A stretch of DNA of 64,000 bases from Mycobacterium sp. URHD0025 (GCF_000426065.1 NZ_AUEQ01000008.1:248001-312000), one strand, 5' to 3'; counted from the stretch's first letter, positions 28,955-38,614 are shown. The notes: generated from the sequence alone by a model not told the origin. Numbers and translations: made by a program.

Positions 28955-29680
28955 ATGAACTGGGAGATCTTCTGGGACGTGGTGCCCTATGTGACGCTGG
29001 CGGTCGTCGCCGTCGGCACCTGGTGGCGGTACCGCTACGACAAGTTCGGCTGGACCACGCGCTCGTCACAGCTCTACGAGTCGCGGCTGCTGCGGATAGC
29101 CAGCCCGATGTTCCATTTCGGCATGCTCGTGGTGTTCATCGGCCACGTCGTCGGGCTGTTCATCCCCGAGTCGTGGATGAACCTGGTGATGAGCGACCAC
29201 TTCTATCATTTGCAGGCGGTGGTCCTCGGCGGTCTCGCCGGTATCGCGGCTCTGGTCGGGATCGCACTGCTCATCTACCGGCGCCGCGCCACCGGCCCGG
29301 TCTTCATGGCCACCACCGTCAACGACAAGACGATGTATGTGGTGCTGGTGGCGGCTCTGGTGGCCGGCTTCGCCTGCACCGCGATCGGGGCGACACCTGA
29401 GGGCGCCGAGCACGATTACCGCGAGACCGTGTCTCCCTGGTTCCGCTCGATCTGGATCCTTCAGCCCCGCGGCGATCTGATGGCCCAGGCACCGGTCTAC
29501 TTCCACATCCACGTGATGATCGCGCTGGTGTTGTTCTGCCTGTGGCCGTTCACCCGTTTGGTGCACGTGTTCAGCGCCCCGATCGGGTACCTGTTCCGGC
29601 CTTACGTCGTGTACCGCAGCCGCGATGTCGCCGAACGCAGCGAGCTGGTCGGATCACGTCCGCAGCGTCGCGGTTGGTGA
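28955..29680 (+). CDS. narI: Respiratory nitrate reductase gamma subunit NarI (cytochrome b)
   Basis: The 241-residue membrane protein has five membrane helices and the four haem-b ligands His54, His64, His186 and His204, spaced as in E. coli NarI (56, 66, 187, 205). It oxidises menaquinol and anchors NarGH to the membrane. AGGAGG lies upstream of the ATG (28955), 13 bp after narJ. It is the last gene of the nar operon. Confidence 0.95.
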   Translation: MNWEIFWDVVPYVTLAVVAVGTWWRYRYDKFGWTTRSSQLYESRLLRIASPMFHFGMLVVFIGHVVGLFIPESWMNLVMSDHFYHLQAVVLGGLAGIAALVGIALLIYRRRATGPVFMATTVNDKTMYVVLVAALVAGFACTAIGATPEGAEHDYRETVSPWFRSIWILQPRGDLMAQAPVYFHIHVMIALVLFCLWPFTRLVHVFSAPIGYLFRPYVVYRSRDVAERSELVGSRPQRRGW

Positions 29681-29698
29681 GCGCTCCCGGACCTCGAA

Positions 29699-29718
29699 CT
29701 AGGGACCTTTGGCCCTGC
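29699..29718. promoter_or_regulatory. Probable DosR (DevR) binding site
   Basis: The 20-mer has the core GGGACCTTTGGCCCT, compared with the DosR consensus half-sites GGGAC and GTCCC around two A/T; the second half reads GGCCC, a change seen in natural boxes. It lies 92 bp upstream of the PNPOx-like gene start and just after narI, a usual distance for DosR-activated promoters. Confidence 0.6.
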
Positions 29719-29810
29719 CCCGGGGCTGTGGACAGGCGGAGGATTGCCGGTATGGAGAAGGCTGCACATGCAGCCGCTCGCACCTGCTACCGGCACACGG
29801 AGGTTGACCG

Positions 29811-30242
29811 ATGAAGGGACAAGAACTCGACGTTCTCACCCGCAGGCAGTGCCTGGATCTGCTGGAGCGGGTGCGGGTCGGACGGTTGGTATTCACCGAG
29901 GATGCGTTGCCGGCCGTGCAGCCCGTCAACTTCCGGGTGTGGCGTGACGATGTGGTGATCCGGGTGGCCGGCGGGCCCAAGCTCTCCGCAGCCATCGACC
30001 ATCAGGTGGTGGCGTTCGAGGCTGATGAACTCGACGCCGATCTCCACACCGGCTGGAGCGTGACCATCGTGGGGCACGCCGAGCCGATCACCGACGTCGA
30101 CGATCAGGTCGCGGTCGCCGGGACATTCGTCCAGCCGTGGGCCGAGGGACGACGCGACCACTTCGTGCGGATACGCGCGGAGAAGGTCACCGGGCGTGCG
30201 CTCCGCGACCATGCGATGCCGCACTACGGGGGCGTGGGCTAG
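29811..30242 (+). CDS. PNPOx-like flavin/split-barrel protein, Rv0080-like (putative DosR-regulon member)
   Basis: The 143-residue protein has the split beta-barrel of pyridoxamine-phosphate-oxidase-like proteins: LLERVRVGRLVFTEDALPAV (about 17-36), VNFRVWRDD, and AFEADELDADLHTGWSVTIV (about 68-87). The last stretch closely resembles Rv0080, which belongs to the DosR dormancy regulon of M. tuberculosis. GGAGG precedes the ATG by 7 nt. A probable DosR box lies 92 bp upstream. The gene follows narI but has its own promoter region, so hypoxia induction is likely. Substrate or cofactor unknown; convergent 4-bp overlap with the next gene. Confidence 0.78.
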   Translation: MKGQELDVLTRRQCLDLLERVRVGRLVFTEDALPAVQPVNFRVWRDDVVIRVAGGPKLSAAIDHQVVAFEADELDADLHTGWSVTIVGHAEPITDVDDQVAVAGTFVQPWAEGRRDHFVRIRAEKVTGRALRDHAMPHYGGVG

Positions 30243-30505
30243 TACCGCAACCGGTCTTCGACGACCCGCACGGCGTGGCCGGGGTGCTGCGTCGCGTACA
30301 GCGGATGCAACAGCATCGGGTGGCGGCAGTGCGCGCACGAGGCCTGCGGCTGGTTCGCCGACGCGAAGGTGAGGTGGTGGCATTCGCTGCACCGGACCAT
30401 GTAGCAGGCGCCGATCCAGTTGGCCATGCCCACATAGATCGCCACCGTGGTCCCGAGCGCGAGCACCATGATCAACGTGACCGTGAGCACTTCGTAAACC
30501 GTCAT
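30239..30505 (-). CDS. Small membrane protein with a Cys4 zinc-ribbon-like tail
   Basis: The 88-residue protein has one N-terminal membrane segment (about 4-30) and then a CSEC...CAHC arrangement (CSECHHLTFASANQ, CAHCRHP), likely binding zinc or iron. Start at 30505 is preceded by GGAGGT at a good distance; a start six codons upstream is possible. Not recognised as a named family. It is convergent with the PNPOx-like gene. Confidence 0.65.
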   Translation of the reverse strand: MTVYEVLTVTLIMVLALGTTVAIYVGMANWIGACYMVRCSECHHLTFASANQPQASCAHCRHPMLLHPLYATQHPGHAVRVVEDRLRY

Positions 30506-30567
30506 CCTGGCACCTCCAAGCACGCCTATGGCAACGTGACGGATACCTGAAACGGTACTCGCGAACC

Positions 30568-30735
30568 TCAGGATTTCCTGGCCCGTTTGAAGACCTTGTC
30601 CAGTTCTTTACCGCTCAATCCGTGGTGTTCGGCCTTGCGGACCTTGTGCAGCACCAACGGGCAGCGTTTGCAGCGCGGCTTGCTCTTACAGCACTTCTTC
30701 TTGGGCTTGAGGCCGGCGATCTTTGCGGACTTCAA
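30568..30735 (-). CDS. Small Lys/Cys-rich basic protein
   Basis: The conserved-looking part is about 55 residues: GLKPKKKCCKSKPRCKRCPLV, with four Cys in CCx5CxxC and many Lys/Arg, then HKVRKAEHHGLSGKELDKVFK (given in part). The cysteines suggest metal binding, and the charge suggests nucleic acid or ribosome contact. The start is uncertain: TTG at 30735 has GAGAG upstream, while a GTG at 30801 would add 22 residues but overlap the divergent typA start. Function unknown. Confidence 0.6.
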   Translation of the reverse strand: MKSAKIAGLKPKKKCCKSKPRCKRCPLVLHKVRKAEHHGLSGKELDKVFKRARKS

Positions 30736-30791
30736 CGTGACGGGGCTCTCTCGTTTTCGTGATCGACCGGCGTGCCTGCGAGAATGTCGGT

Positions 30792-32693
30792 GTGGATTCA
30801 CGCCCGAGCTTTCGCAACGTCGCCATCGTCGCCCACGTCGACCACGGCAAGACGACCCTAGTCGACGCGATGCTGCGACAGTCGGGTGCCTTGACGCACC
30901 GCGGCGACGACGCGGTGGAGCGCCTGATGGACTCCGGTGACCTTGAGAAGGAAAAAGGCATCACCATCCTGGCCAAGAACACCGCGGTACACCGCCATCA
31001 CCCCGACGGCACCATGACGGTGATCAACGTCATCGACACACCCGGGCACGCCGATTTCGGCGGCGAGGTGGAGCGCGGACTGTCCATGGTCGACGGCGTG
31101 GTTCTGCTGGTCGACGCCTCGGAGGGCCCGCTCCCTCAGACCCGGTTCGTGCTGCGCAAGGCGCTGGCCGCGCACCTGCCCGTGCTCCTGGTGGTCAACA
31201 AGACCGACCGGCCCGACGCGCGTATCGCCGAGGTGGTCGAGGAAAGCCACGACCTGCTGCTCGACGTCGCCTCCGATCTCGACGACGAGGCCCAGGCTGC
31301 CGCCGAGAAGGCGCTGGACCTTCCCACGCTGTACGCGTCGGGACGCGCCGGCATCGCTTCCACGACGCAGCCCGCCAACGGCGAGAACCCCGACGGCGAG
31401 AACCTCGACCCGCTTTTCGATGTGCTGCTCGAGCACATTCCGCCGCCACAGGGTGATCCGGAGGCTCCGCTGCAGGCGCTCGTGACCAACCTCGACGCCT
31501 CGGCCTTCCTGGGCCGTCTCGCGCTGATCCGCATCTACAAGGGCCGGCTCAAGAAGGGCCAGCAGGTTGCCTGGATGCGCGAGGTCGACGGCCACCCGGT
31601 CATCACCAACGCCAAGATCACCGAGCTGCTGGTCACCGAGGGCGTTGAACGCACGCCCACCGACGAGGCCGTCGCCGGCGACATCGTGGCCGTTGCGGGT
31701 ATGCCGGAGATCATGATCGGCGACACCCTGGCCGACACCGATCACGCCCATGCGCTGCCCCGTATCACCGTCGACGAGCCGGCGATCTCGGTCACCATCG
31801 GGACGAACACCTCGCCGCTGGCCGGCAAGGTCTCCGGCCACAAGCTGACCGCCCGGATGGTGAAGAACCGCCTCGACGCGGAGCTGGTCGGCAATGTGTC
31901 GATCAAGGTCGTCGACATCGGTCGTCCCGACGCCTGGGAGGTGCAGGGCCGAGGCGAGCTGGCGCTGGCCGTGCTGGTCGAGCAGATGCGCCGCGAAGGG
32001 TTCGAGCTGACTGTCGGCAAGCCGCAGGTGGTTACCCGCAACATCGACGGCAAGCTGCACGAGCCGTTCGAGGCGATGACCATCGACTGCCCGGAGGAGT
32101 TCGTCGGCGCCATCACGCAGTTGATGGCCGCCCGCAAGGGCCGCATGGAAGAGATGGCCAACCATGCCGCCGGGTGGGTCCGGATGGACTTCATCGTGCC
32201 CAGCCGCGGACTGATCGGATTCCGGACCGACTTCCTGACCCTGACGCGCGGCACCGGCATCGCCAACGCCGTGTTCGACGGTTACCGGCCGTGGGCCGGC
32301 GAGATCCGCGCCCGCCACACCGGTTCGCTGGTGAGCGACCGGTCCGGCTCGATCACCCCGTTCGCGATGATCCAGCTGGCCGACCGCGGACAGTTCTTCG
32401 TCGAGCCGGGCGAGGACACCTACGAGGGTCAGGTCGTCGGGATCAACCCGCGCGCCGAGGATCTCGATGTCAACGTCACCCGCGAGAAGAAGCTGACCAA
32501 CATGCGGTCGTCGACCGCCGACGTCATGGAAACGCTTGCGCGGCCACTGGATCTGGGCCTCGAGCAGGCCATGGAGTTCTGCGCCGAAGACGAATGCGTC
32601 GAGGTGACGCCCGAGGTCGTCCGCGTGCGCAAGGTGGAGCTGACGGCATCGCTGCGGGCGCGCGCGAAGGCGCGGGCCAAGGCGCGGGGCTAG
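30792..32693 (+). CDS. typA: TypA/BipA ribosome-associated GTPase
   Basis: The 633-residue translational GTPase has G1 AHVDHGKT (about 12-19), G3 [12 protein letters not shown]4 NKTDRPDA, then EF-G-like domains and the BipA-specific C-terminus. TypA binds the ribosome at the EF-G site and aids large-subunit assembly and stress growth. The GTG at 30792 is chosen because homologues begin one or a few residues before [11 protein letters not shown]. The C-terminus ends in Ala/Lys repeats. It is divergent from the Lys/Cys-rich gene. Confidence 0.95.
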   Translation: MDSRPSFRNVAIVAHVDHGKTTLVDAMLRQSGALTHRGDDAVERLMDSGDLEKEKGITILAKNTAVHRHHPDGTMTVINVIDTPGHADFGGEVERGLSMVDGVVLLVDASEGPLPQTRFVLRKALAAHLPVLLVVNKTDRPDARIAEVVEESHDLLLDVASDLDDEAQAAAEKALDLPTLYASGRAGIASTTQPANGENPDGENLDPLFDVLLEHIPPPQGDPEAPLQALVTNLDASAFLGRLALIRIYKGRLKKGQQVAWMREVDGHPVITNAKITELLVTEGVERTPTDEAVAGDIVAVAGMPEIMIGDTLADTDHAHALPRITVDEPAISVTIGTNTSPLAGKVSGHKLTARMVKNRLDAELVGNVSIKVVDIGRPDAWEVQGRGELALAVLVEQMRREGFELTVGKPQVVTRNIDGKLHEPFEAMTIDCPEEFVGAITQLMAARKGRMEEMANHAAGWVRMDFIVPSRGLIGFRTDFLTLTRGTGIANAVFDGYRPWAGEIRARHTGSLVSDRSGSITPFAMIQLADRGQFFVEPGEDTYEGQVVGINPRAEDLDVNVTREKKLTNMRSSTADVMETLARPLDLGLEQAMEFCAEDECVEVTPEVVRVRKVELTASLRARAKARAKARG

Positions 32694-33066
32694 TTCTCGC
32701 TCTTGCCCCTTCCCGCTGACGCTGACTCTGCGTCGGCGGCGCAAAAGTGCGAGTGCTCAGCGCCCTCACCGCAGTGTCACTGCAGCTGGGTGAATGTGAT
32801 GTCGGTCACTCCGCCCGACCGGGCTGACTTTATCCGACAATTGCCTGGGATGGATGTAAAAAGACTGCCGAAGCGGCAATATGTTGCGTTTCGCTCCGCC
32901 GCTGCAGGCTCAGTGCCTGTTGAGGCGGCCGGATCTGGCCATATGCATGGTCGGTACGGCCTGAAAATTAGATCCATTGTTCCGACATCGGTAGCAGGTG
33001 GACCGTTTGCCCCGCAGGGCCGGTGCGCGGCGGTGGCGGCCGGAGAGGGTCGATACCCTGAGTAGC
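32694..33066. other. Intergenic region between typA and lpqW
   Basis: This 373-bp stretch holds no convincing gene. It starts with a hairpin at 32713-32739 after typA and, from about 32800, has lower GC content than its surroundings, so it probably contains the lpqW promoter. No known regulatory motif was recognised. Confidence 0.6.
32713..32739 (+). terminator. Hairpin after typA
   Basis: CCGCTGACGC and GCGTCGGCGG form a 10-bp stem with one mismatch and a 7-nt loop, 19 bp after the typA stop; probable terminator without a U-tract. Confidence 0.5.
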
Positions 33067-34938
33067 GTGCCGACACCCCTCCGCCGCGCCCGCTTGACGA
33101 TCGGGGCGCTCGTTTCGGTGCCGGCACTTCTGTTCAGCGGCTGCACGGTCAGTCCGCCGCCGGCCCCGCAGAGCACCGAGACCACAGAGACGACGCCGCC
33201 GCCCCCCATGAAGGCGACGCAGATCATCATGGCCATCGATTCGATCGGCCCTGGCTTCAACCCGCACCTGCTGTCGGACCAGTCCCCGGTGAACGCGGCG
33301 GTCGCCTCGATGGTGCTGCCGAGTTCGTTCCGCCCGGTGCCCGACCCGAAGTCTCCGACGGGTTCCAACTGGGAGCTGGACCCGACGCTTCTCGAATCGG
33401 CTGAGGTGACAAGCCAGAATCCGTTCACGGTCACCTACAAGATTCGCCCCGAAGCGCAGTGGACCGACAACGCGCCCATCGCCGCCGACGACTACTGGTA
33501 TCTGTGGCGCCAAATGGTCAGCCAGCCAGGCGTTGTCGACCCGGCGGGCTACGACCTGATCACCGGCGTGCAATCGGTGGAGGGCGGCAAGCAGGCGGTG
33601 GTGACCTTCTCCCAGCCCTATCCGGCGTGGCGAGAGCTGTTCAACGACATCCTTCCGGCCCACATCGTCAAGGACATCCCGGGCGGTTTCGGTGCGGGCC
33701 TGGCCCGCGCGATGCCGGTCACCGGCGGGCAGTTCCGGGTGGAGAGCATTGACCCGCAGCGTGACGAGATCCTTCTCGCGCGCAACGACCGGTACTGGAG
33801 TGTGCCGGCCAAGCCGGATCTGGTGTTGTTCCGCCGGGGCGGCGCGCCCGCTGCGCTTGCCGACTCGATTCGCAACGGCGACACCCAGGTGGCCCAGGTG
33901 CACGGTGGCGCAGCCACATTCGCGCAGCTGAGCGCGATCCCGGATGTCCGCACCGCCAGAATCGTCACACCGCGGGTGATGCAATTGACGCTGCGCGGCG
34001 GACAGCCCACATTGGCAGAAGCCCAGGTGCGCAAGGCGATCCTCGGTCTGATCGATGTCGACCTGCTCGCGTCGGTGGGTGCGGGCGATGACAACACCGT
34101 GACGTTGGCGCAGGCACAGGTGCGCTCTCCGTCCGATCCCGGCTACATACCGACAGCGCCCCCGGCGATGTCACGGGAAGCCGCACTGGATCTGCTGCGC
34201 GCCTCGGGTTATCAGATCGAACCCGTGGAGACTCCGCCCGCGCCCGGCGCGCCGCCGGCGCCGGACAACGGCAGGCAACGCATCACCAAGGACGGGGCCA
34301 CGTTGTCGTTGGTGCTCGGTGTGGCGTCCAATGATCCGACGTCGGTGGCCGTGGCCAACACCGCCGCCGATCAACTACGCAATGTCGGCATCGACGCCTC
34401 CGTGTTGGCCCTGGATCCGGTCGCGCTCTACGGAGATGCGTTGACCAACAACCGTGTCGACGCGATTGTCGGCTGGCACCAGGCCGGGGGAGACCTGGCG
34501 ACCAGCCTCGCCTCTCGCTACGGCTGCCGCGCATTGGAGGCGACCGCCGTCTCGACCGCGGTTCCCGGTGTCGCGCCCTCGCCGTCATCGAAGCCGACGC
34601 CAAGCTCCGCACCTCCTGCGCCCTCGACCACGCAGACCACGACCCAGCCGATTCCGGCCCCGGATTCAGGTGCCCTGGTCCAGGCGCCCAGCAATATCAC
34701 CGGGATCTGTGATCACAGCATCCAAGCGAAAATTGATGGCGCGCTGGATGGTTCGCAGAACATCGCCGAGGTGATCCAGGCCGTCGAGCCCCGGTTGTGG
34801 AGTATGTCGACCGTGCTTCCGATCCTGCAGGACACCACGATCGTGGCGGCCGGACCGAGCGTGCAGAGCGTCAGCCTCACCGGTGCCGTGCCCGTCGGCA
34901 TCGTCGGCGACGCGGGCACCTGGACAAAGGCGCGCTGA
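33067..34938 (+). CDS. lpqW: LpqW lipoprotein, substrate-binding-protein fold
   Basis: The 623-residue lipoprotein has a signal peptide ending in lipobox FSGC (Cys28) and a family 5 extracellular solute-binding (oligopeptide-binding-like) fold: [33 protein letters not shown]. In mycobacteria LpqW acts in the PIM/lipomannan branch point and is not known to transport peptides. Compared with a typical family-5 protein it has two Pro/Ser/Thr-rich insertions (about 385-402 and 498-538). GTG at 33067 gives a proper signal; M. tuberculosis LpqW is 635 residues. No permease genes are nearby, in line with a non-transport role. Confidence 0.9.
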   Translation: MPTPLRRARLTIGALVSVPALLFSGCTVSPPPAPQSTETTETTPPPPMKATQIIMAIDSIGPGFNPHLLSDQSPVNAAVASMVLPSSFRPVPDPKSPTGSNWELDPTLLESAEVTSQNPFTVTYKIRPEAQWTDNAPIAADDYWYLWRQMVSQPGVVDPAGYDLITGVQSVEGGKQAVVTFSQPYPAWRELFNDILPAHIVKDIPGGFGAGLARAMPVTGGQFRVESIDPQRDEILLARNDRYWSVPAKPDLVLFRRGGAPAALADSIRNGDTQVAQVHGGAATFAQLSAIPDVRTARIVTPRVMQLTLRGGQPTLAEAQVRKAILGLIDVDLLASVGAGDDNTVTLAQAQVRSPSDPGYIPTAPPAMSREAALDLLRASGYQIEPVETPPAPGAPPAPDNGRQRITKDGATLSLVLGVASNDPTSVAVANTAADQLRNVGIDASVLALDPVALYGDALTNNRVDAIVGWHQAGGDLATSLASRYGCRALEATAVSTAVPGVAPSPSSKPTPSSAPPAPSTTQTTTQPIPAPDSGALVQAPSNITGICDHSIQAKIDGALDGSQNIAEVIQAVEPRLWSMSTVLPILQDTTIVAAGPSVQSVSLTGAVPVGIVGDAGTWTKAR

Positions 34939-34944
34939 GAAAGG

Positions 34945-34976
34945 CAGTGGGCCCCCTCGTCCGAGGAGGCCCACTG
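34945..34976. terminator. Bidirectional terminator (lpqW / gjpA-like 1)
   Basis: CAGTGGGCCCCCTC and GAGGAGGCCCACTG form a 14-bp stem with one mismatch and a 4-nt loop (GTCC), 6 bp after lpqW and 11 bp from the convergent gene. Confidence 0.8.
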
Positions 34977-34987
34977 AGGGTGCTGTG

Positions 34988-36214
34988 TCAGGCTGCGTTG
35001 CTCGAATCTGACGATGACGAGTCTGCGCCGGACTTGGCGGACACGGAGTGCTTGCCTGCTTTGGCGCTCTTGCCGCTGAGTCCATCGGCGGCTTTCTTGA
35101 TTCCGTCGGTGACGTTCTTGACCGTCCCCTGGATGCCTTCGCGGACCTGTTTGGCCGACGCGGACCGCTTGGTCGACAGGCTCTTGCCGGGTGCTGCCTT
35201 GATGCTGTCCTTCACCACCGCGTTGGCGCCGACTGAGGTGGTGGCGGCAACGGAATCCTCTGCAGCTGGCGCGGTTTCGGCCGGTGCCTGCTGAATCGGC
35301 GCGACGGCCGGGGCCGGCGCGGGTGCTGGCTTCGGACTGACGTCGAGCGTGACGACCTTCGCCGCGGACGGCAGGGTCGTGTCCGCGGCTGCGCGTGACT
35401 CCTCGGTGGCCGGCGGAGTGATTGCCGCAGCGATCATCTCGCGTGCCTGCCGCAGGGTGCTAAGAAGGCCCAGGTTGGGACCGAACACGCCGCCGCCGAG
35501 CTCGTCACCGTTGAGGAACGCATCCGTGATGACGGCCGGGCTGCTGAGCATCGCGTTCACGACGCCGAGCGGATCACCCGCCGTGGCAGAGTCAACGATC
35601 TCCTGTCCGACGTTTCCCGCCACCGTGATCGTCCGGTATGCGACGTTGAGCAGGCCGAGCGCGGGCAATGCCACAATCGCCGGGTTGCTCAGCACATTGG
35701 CCAGGTTCTGCACCGGCTGTCTGACGGCGTTGATGGCGGGCTCGAGCAATGGAAGGACGGCGCCGGCGACAGGGGTCAGGAATGCGCTCCAGAGGTTGGC
35801 CACCGCGCTGTTGACGTCGCCCGCCATGAGATCGGTCAGAGAGGCCTGCAGCAAGGACGGGATGCTCCAGGGGTTCGACGGGTCAAGCGCATTGCCCAGC
35901 GCGGTTGCGGAGCCTTGCAAGGCGGTGAAAAGCGAACCCGCGGTGCTGAGCTGATTCGTGATCACCTGTAGCAGGACAGGCGCGGGATCGGTCACTTCCT
36001 GTCCGATGATGGTCGACACATTGGTGAAGGTGTTCGTGAACAGGTCCAGATATGCCTGGATCGGATCGGTTGCTGCCGACAGGCTCACCTCAGCCGATGA
36101 AACCGCCGGAACCGTGATGTCCGGCATCGGCGGCGCGACCGGACTCATCGCGATGGCGCCCGCTCCGAGGAAGGCGACACCAGCGGTGAAATAGGGATGG
36201 GCTGCGACGTGCAT
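34988..36214 (-). CDS. GjpA-type outer-membrane/envelope protein, copy 1
   Basis: The 408-residue protein starts with a secretion-like hydrophobic helix (YFTAGVAFLGAGAIAMSPVAPP) shared by a mycobacterial family that databases label outer membrane porin GjpA. The middle is Ala/Leu/Asn-rich and amphipathic; a Pro-Ala stretch (about 295-310) leads to a Lys/Ser-rich tail with VKNVTDGIKKAADG. The porin label derives from Gordonia GjpA and is not shown for this protein. Two relatives follow at 36784-38094 and 41374-42717. ATG with GGAGGAG upstream. Confidence 0.72.
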   Translation of the reverse strand: MHVAAHPYFTAGVAFLGAGAIAMSPVAPPMPDITVPAVSSAEVSLSAATDPIQAYLDLFTNTFTNVSTIIGQEVTDPAPVLLQVITNQLSTAGSLFTALQGSATALGNALDPSNPWSIPSLLQASLTDLMAGDVNSAVANLWSAFLTPVAGAVLPLLEPAINAVRQPVQNLANVLSNPAIVALPALGLLNVAYRTITVAGNVGQEIVDSATAGDPLGVVNAMLSSPAVITDAFLNGDELGGGVFGPNLGLLSTLRQAREMIAAAITPPATEESRAAADTTLPSAAKVVTLDVSPKPAPAPAPAVAPIQQAPAETAPAAEDSVAATTSVGANAVVKDSIKAAPGKSLSTKRSASAKQVREGIQGTVKNVTDGIKKAADGLSGKSAKAGKHSVSAKSGADSSSSDSSNAA

Positions 36215-36783
36215 GGCTTCTCCTCCAGATCATTCCGATCCCCGACGAGGCTGAAGCTACCTGAGAGTAACTTTACAAAATTGAGTTTTTGAAAAGTTGC
36301 ATTCAAGGCTGGATTGCCGGCTAATCGGATCGTAAGCAAGGGAAACTAGCTGATAGAGCCTTTGGTTAGGGGGCCTTCGCGAAGCTCCGACTTCGAACGA
36401 CACTGTCGATCGCAATCAAATATCGCAGAATCACCGGTGTTCGCTGAAATTGCGTTGTGCCGGCGAAATCGATGTCGATCAGCGAGTTCTCGTGGCATCG
36501 AGATTTAGCGCAAAACGGTGGCTGCGCACGGTGGCGCCACACCGGCAGGCGGCATCCCGAACGCGGCGGCGACAGCCAAGGCGGCAGTACGCGAGGCGTC
36601 GGTTAAAGGGTTTTGCTACAGCATTGCCACGGCAATCAAATGTCCGCGGTCGCCATTTCGCCTCCACGCGAGTGTGGACCCTGGCGATCCGAGGTGTATC
36701 TGAGCAGCAGCTGAGAAATCCCTCAGAACGGAAGAGCCCCCTCCATCGCGTGGATGGAGGGGGTCGCCGGGTGGTGCTCAGGC
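36215..36783. other. Intergenic region between gjpA-like genes 1 and 2
   Basis: A 569-bp stretch without a convincing gene. It is AT-rich over 36265-36360 (promoter of copy 1) and carries AGTTACTCTC on the minus strand at 36263-36272, similar to motifs upstream of the other two copies. The terminator of copy 2 is at 36737-36763. Confidence 0.6.
36737..36763 (-). terminator. Hairpin terminator of gjpA-like 2
   Basis: CCCCCTCCATC and GATGGAGGGGG form a perfect 11-bp stem around a 5-nt loop, 20 bp after the stop of the minus-strand gene, followed by CTCTTCC on that strand. Confidence 0.75.
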
Positions 36784-38094
36784 CTACTTGTCGGCACCCT
36801 TGTCGGCGCTCTTCGCCGCGTCGCCCGACGAGTCCGTCTTCTTCTCGGCGCTCTTCTGGACGCCGCTCTTGTCCTTCTTCAGGCCGTCGGTCAGCTTCTT
36901 GACGGCCGACTTCACCTGGTTGCGAACTGCCTTGGCGGGATTCGCCTTCTCCTGCACGTTGGCAGACTTCGGGGATACCTTCGTCGCGACCTTGGTCACG
37001 GCCGGGGTGGCGCCGTCGGTGTCCGTCGCGGCTGCACCCGTGTCGGCGTCAGAAGCGTTGTCCGCGTCTGTAACTGGAGCAGCCTCGGCCTTGCCGGCCG
37101 GTGCGGTCACCGGCTCCAGCGCCGTGGTGACCGCTGTGGTGGCAGCGGGTGCCGGGGCGGCCAGTGCCTTGGTGGTGAGGACCTCGGTCGGAGGAGTGAA
37201 CGGCTTGGGCTTGATCTGCTTGAGGGCGTTCACGTAGGAGTCCGCGATGTAATTGCCCATCGAGATCGTCGCGTCGGTTTGGAAGACCACGCTCGTGGCG
37301 AAGTCCGCGATGCCGTGTTGGACGGCGTTGATCACCTTGACCGGATCGCCGGTGGCGACGGCGTTCGCCACATCCTGAGCTCCGACGAGAGCCTGCTTCA
37401 CAATGGCTCTCGGCTGACCGTCCAGGTCGTACCCGACGCCGATCGTTGAGGCGGCCAGTCCGATGACCACTCCGAGTGCGGCCTCCGACGTAGCATCGAT
37501 GATCGGTTGCGGAACGTTGAGTACATGCCCGATGGCGTTGATCTCCGGGGACACCGCAAATATCAGGATATTGATGATGGGCTGCATTCCGCCCTGCACC
37601 AAGACATCGAGGGCGCCGCCGGCATTACCGGCGGCGATCTGTGCTGCAGCGGCCTCAAGCCCGGCGGGCAGACCGGCCGCCAAATCACCGAGGGCCTCAC
37701 TGATCGCGGTCCCCGCCGCGGACGTGGTTTCGCCGAGCGCGGCAAGGTTGGGGCCGAAGTTCTGGGCCGCGATGACTCCGTCGGCGAGAACCTGTGCGAT
37801 CTGCCAAGCCGGGGGCGTGCTCATGAAGGCCTGATAGCCGCCGACCGCGTTGTCGATGAGCTGGCGGGGGATCGCAGCCGGGTTGCTGGTCTGGCGTTCG
37901 ATGATGTTGCTGATCAACGTCTGGGTGGTGGTGACCACCGGCGCGAACACGGTCAGCGGGTTGTCCACCGCAGTCGTGAGGGCGACAGGTACATGCACCT
38001 CTGGAACAGACGGAGCCATGGGGCTGACTGCGATGGCGCTGGCACCTACGAGTGCCACCCCCGCAGCCAGGTAGGACCGAGCAGCGAGTTGCAT
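36784..38094 (-). CDS. GjpA-type outer-membrane/envelope protein, copy 2
   Basis: The 436-residue protein begins RSYLAAGVALVGASAIAVSP, matching the start of copy 1, and has an Ala/Val/Ile-rich middle with PQPIIDATSEAALGVVIGLA, then a Thr/Ala/Asp-rich linker and a Lys-rich tail with VKKLTDGLKKDKSG. The VK..TDGLKK motif also occurs in copy 1. The label GjpA is by family resemblance. AAGGAGA precedes the ATG and TACTAT may be its -10 element. Confidence 0.72.
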   Translation of the reverse strand: MQLAARSYLAAGVALVGASAIAVSPMAPSVPEVHVPVALTTAVDNPLTVFAPVVTTTQTLISNIIERQTSNPAAIPRQLIDNAVGGYQAFMSTPPAWQIAQVLADGVIAAQNFGPNLAALGETTSAAGTAISEALGDLAAGLPAGLEAAAAQIAAGNAGGALDVLVQGGMQPIINILIFAVSPEINAIGHVLNVPQPIIDATSEAALGVVIGLAASTIGVGYDLDGQPRAIVKQALVGAQDVANAVATGDPVKVINAVQHGIADFATSVVFQTDATISMGNYIADSYVNALKQIKPKPFTPPTEVLTTKALAAPAPAATTAVTTALEPVTAPAGKAEAAPVTDADNASDADTGAAATDTDGATPAVTKVATKVSPKSANVQEKANPAKAVRNQVKSAVKKLTDGLKKDKSGVQKSAEKKTDSSGDAAKSADKGADK

Positions 38095-38614
38095 TGAATC
38101 TCCTTACGGGAGCGTAACTAAGGTCGGCGCAGAAGTTACCCCATAGTAAGTTCCGCTGTCTGCAAATTTTCTTAACTATTTTTCAGCTCGCCGAGACCCG
38201 CATTGGACCCCGCAAATAGACTCAAGGTATCTGGGATATTGCTGGTAGTACGCATTTACCGTGGTCGCCACCCATGGTTGCGATACCCAAAGTAGCGATA
38301 TTAGGGCCGCTGACAGGAGGGCTATGGCAAACATATGTCGGTGAGCGTCATTTGATTGCCAGCGAAGTCCAGGAGGATAAGCGCGGTTAGGTTACCCAGC
38401 GGTAATGCCGTCGCGATGCCGGCTGAAGAGTTAGCACGCGCACAGTGGACAATGCGATGTGATCTGTAAAACAAGAAGGCCGTCGGTGCGACGCGCGACA
38501 CCAATGGGACCAGCGGTCTCGGTATTCGCACAGTCTTTGCGATAGCAACGAAGTGGCAGTCGCGGTCAGTTTCAAAGACTACGGATTTCGTCGTCGAGGT
38601 TTGCTCGCGGTCGG
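38095..38614. other. Intergenic region between gjpA-like 2 and the ClC gene
   Basis: A 520-bp low-GC stretch. The first ~100 bp hold the probable promoter of gjpA-like 2 (AGTTACGCTC at 38110-38119, minus strand). At 38319 a good AGGAGG is followed by ATGGCAAACATATGTCGGTGA, only six codons long, possibly the stump of a lost gene. I see no other coding signal. Confidence 0.5.

Noticed and set aside
30858..32744. Long open frame antisense to typA
   Set aside because: No family features; typA is certain and explains the frame.
36450..36902. 150-codon plus-strand frame between gjpA-type genes
   Set aside because: Arg/Ser-rich translation, no start signal, and it runs through the gjpA-2 terminator and gene end.
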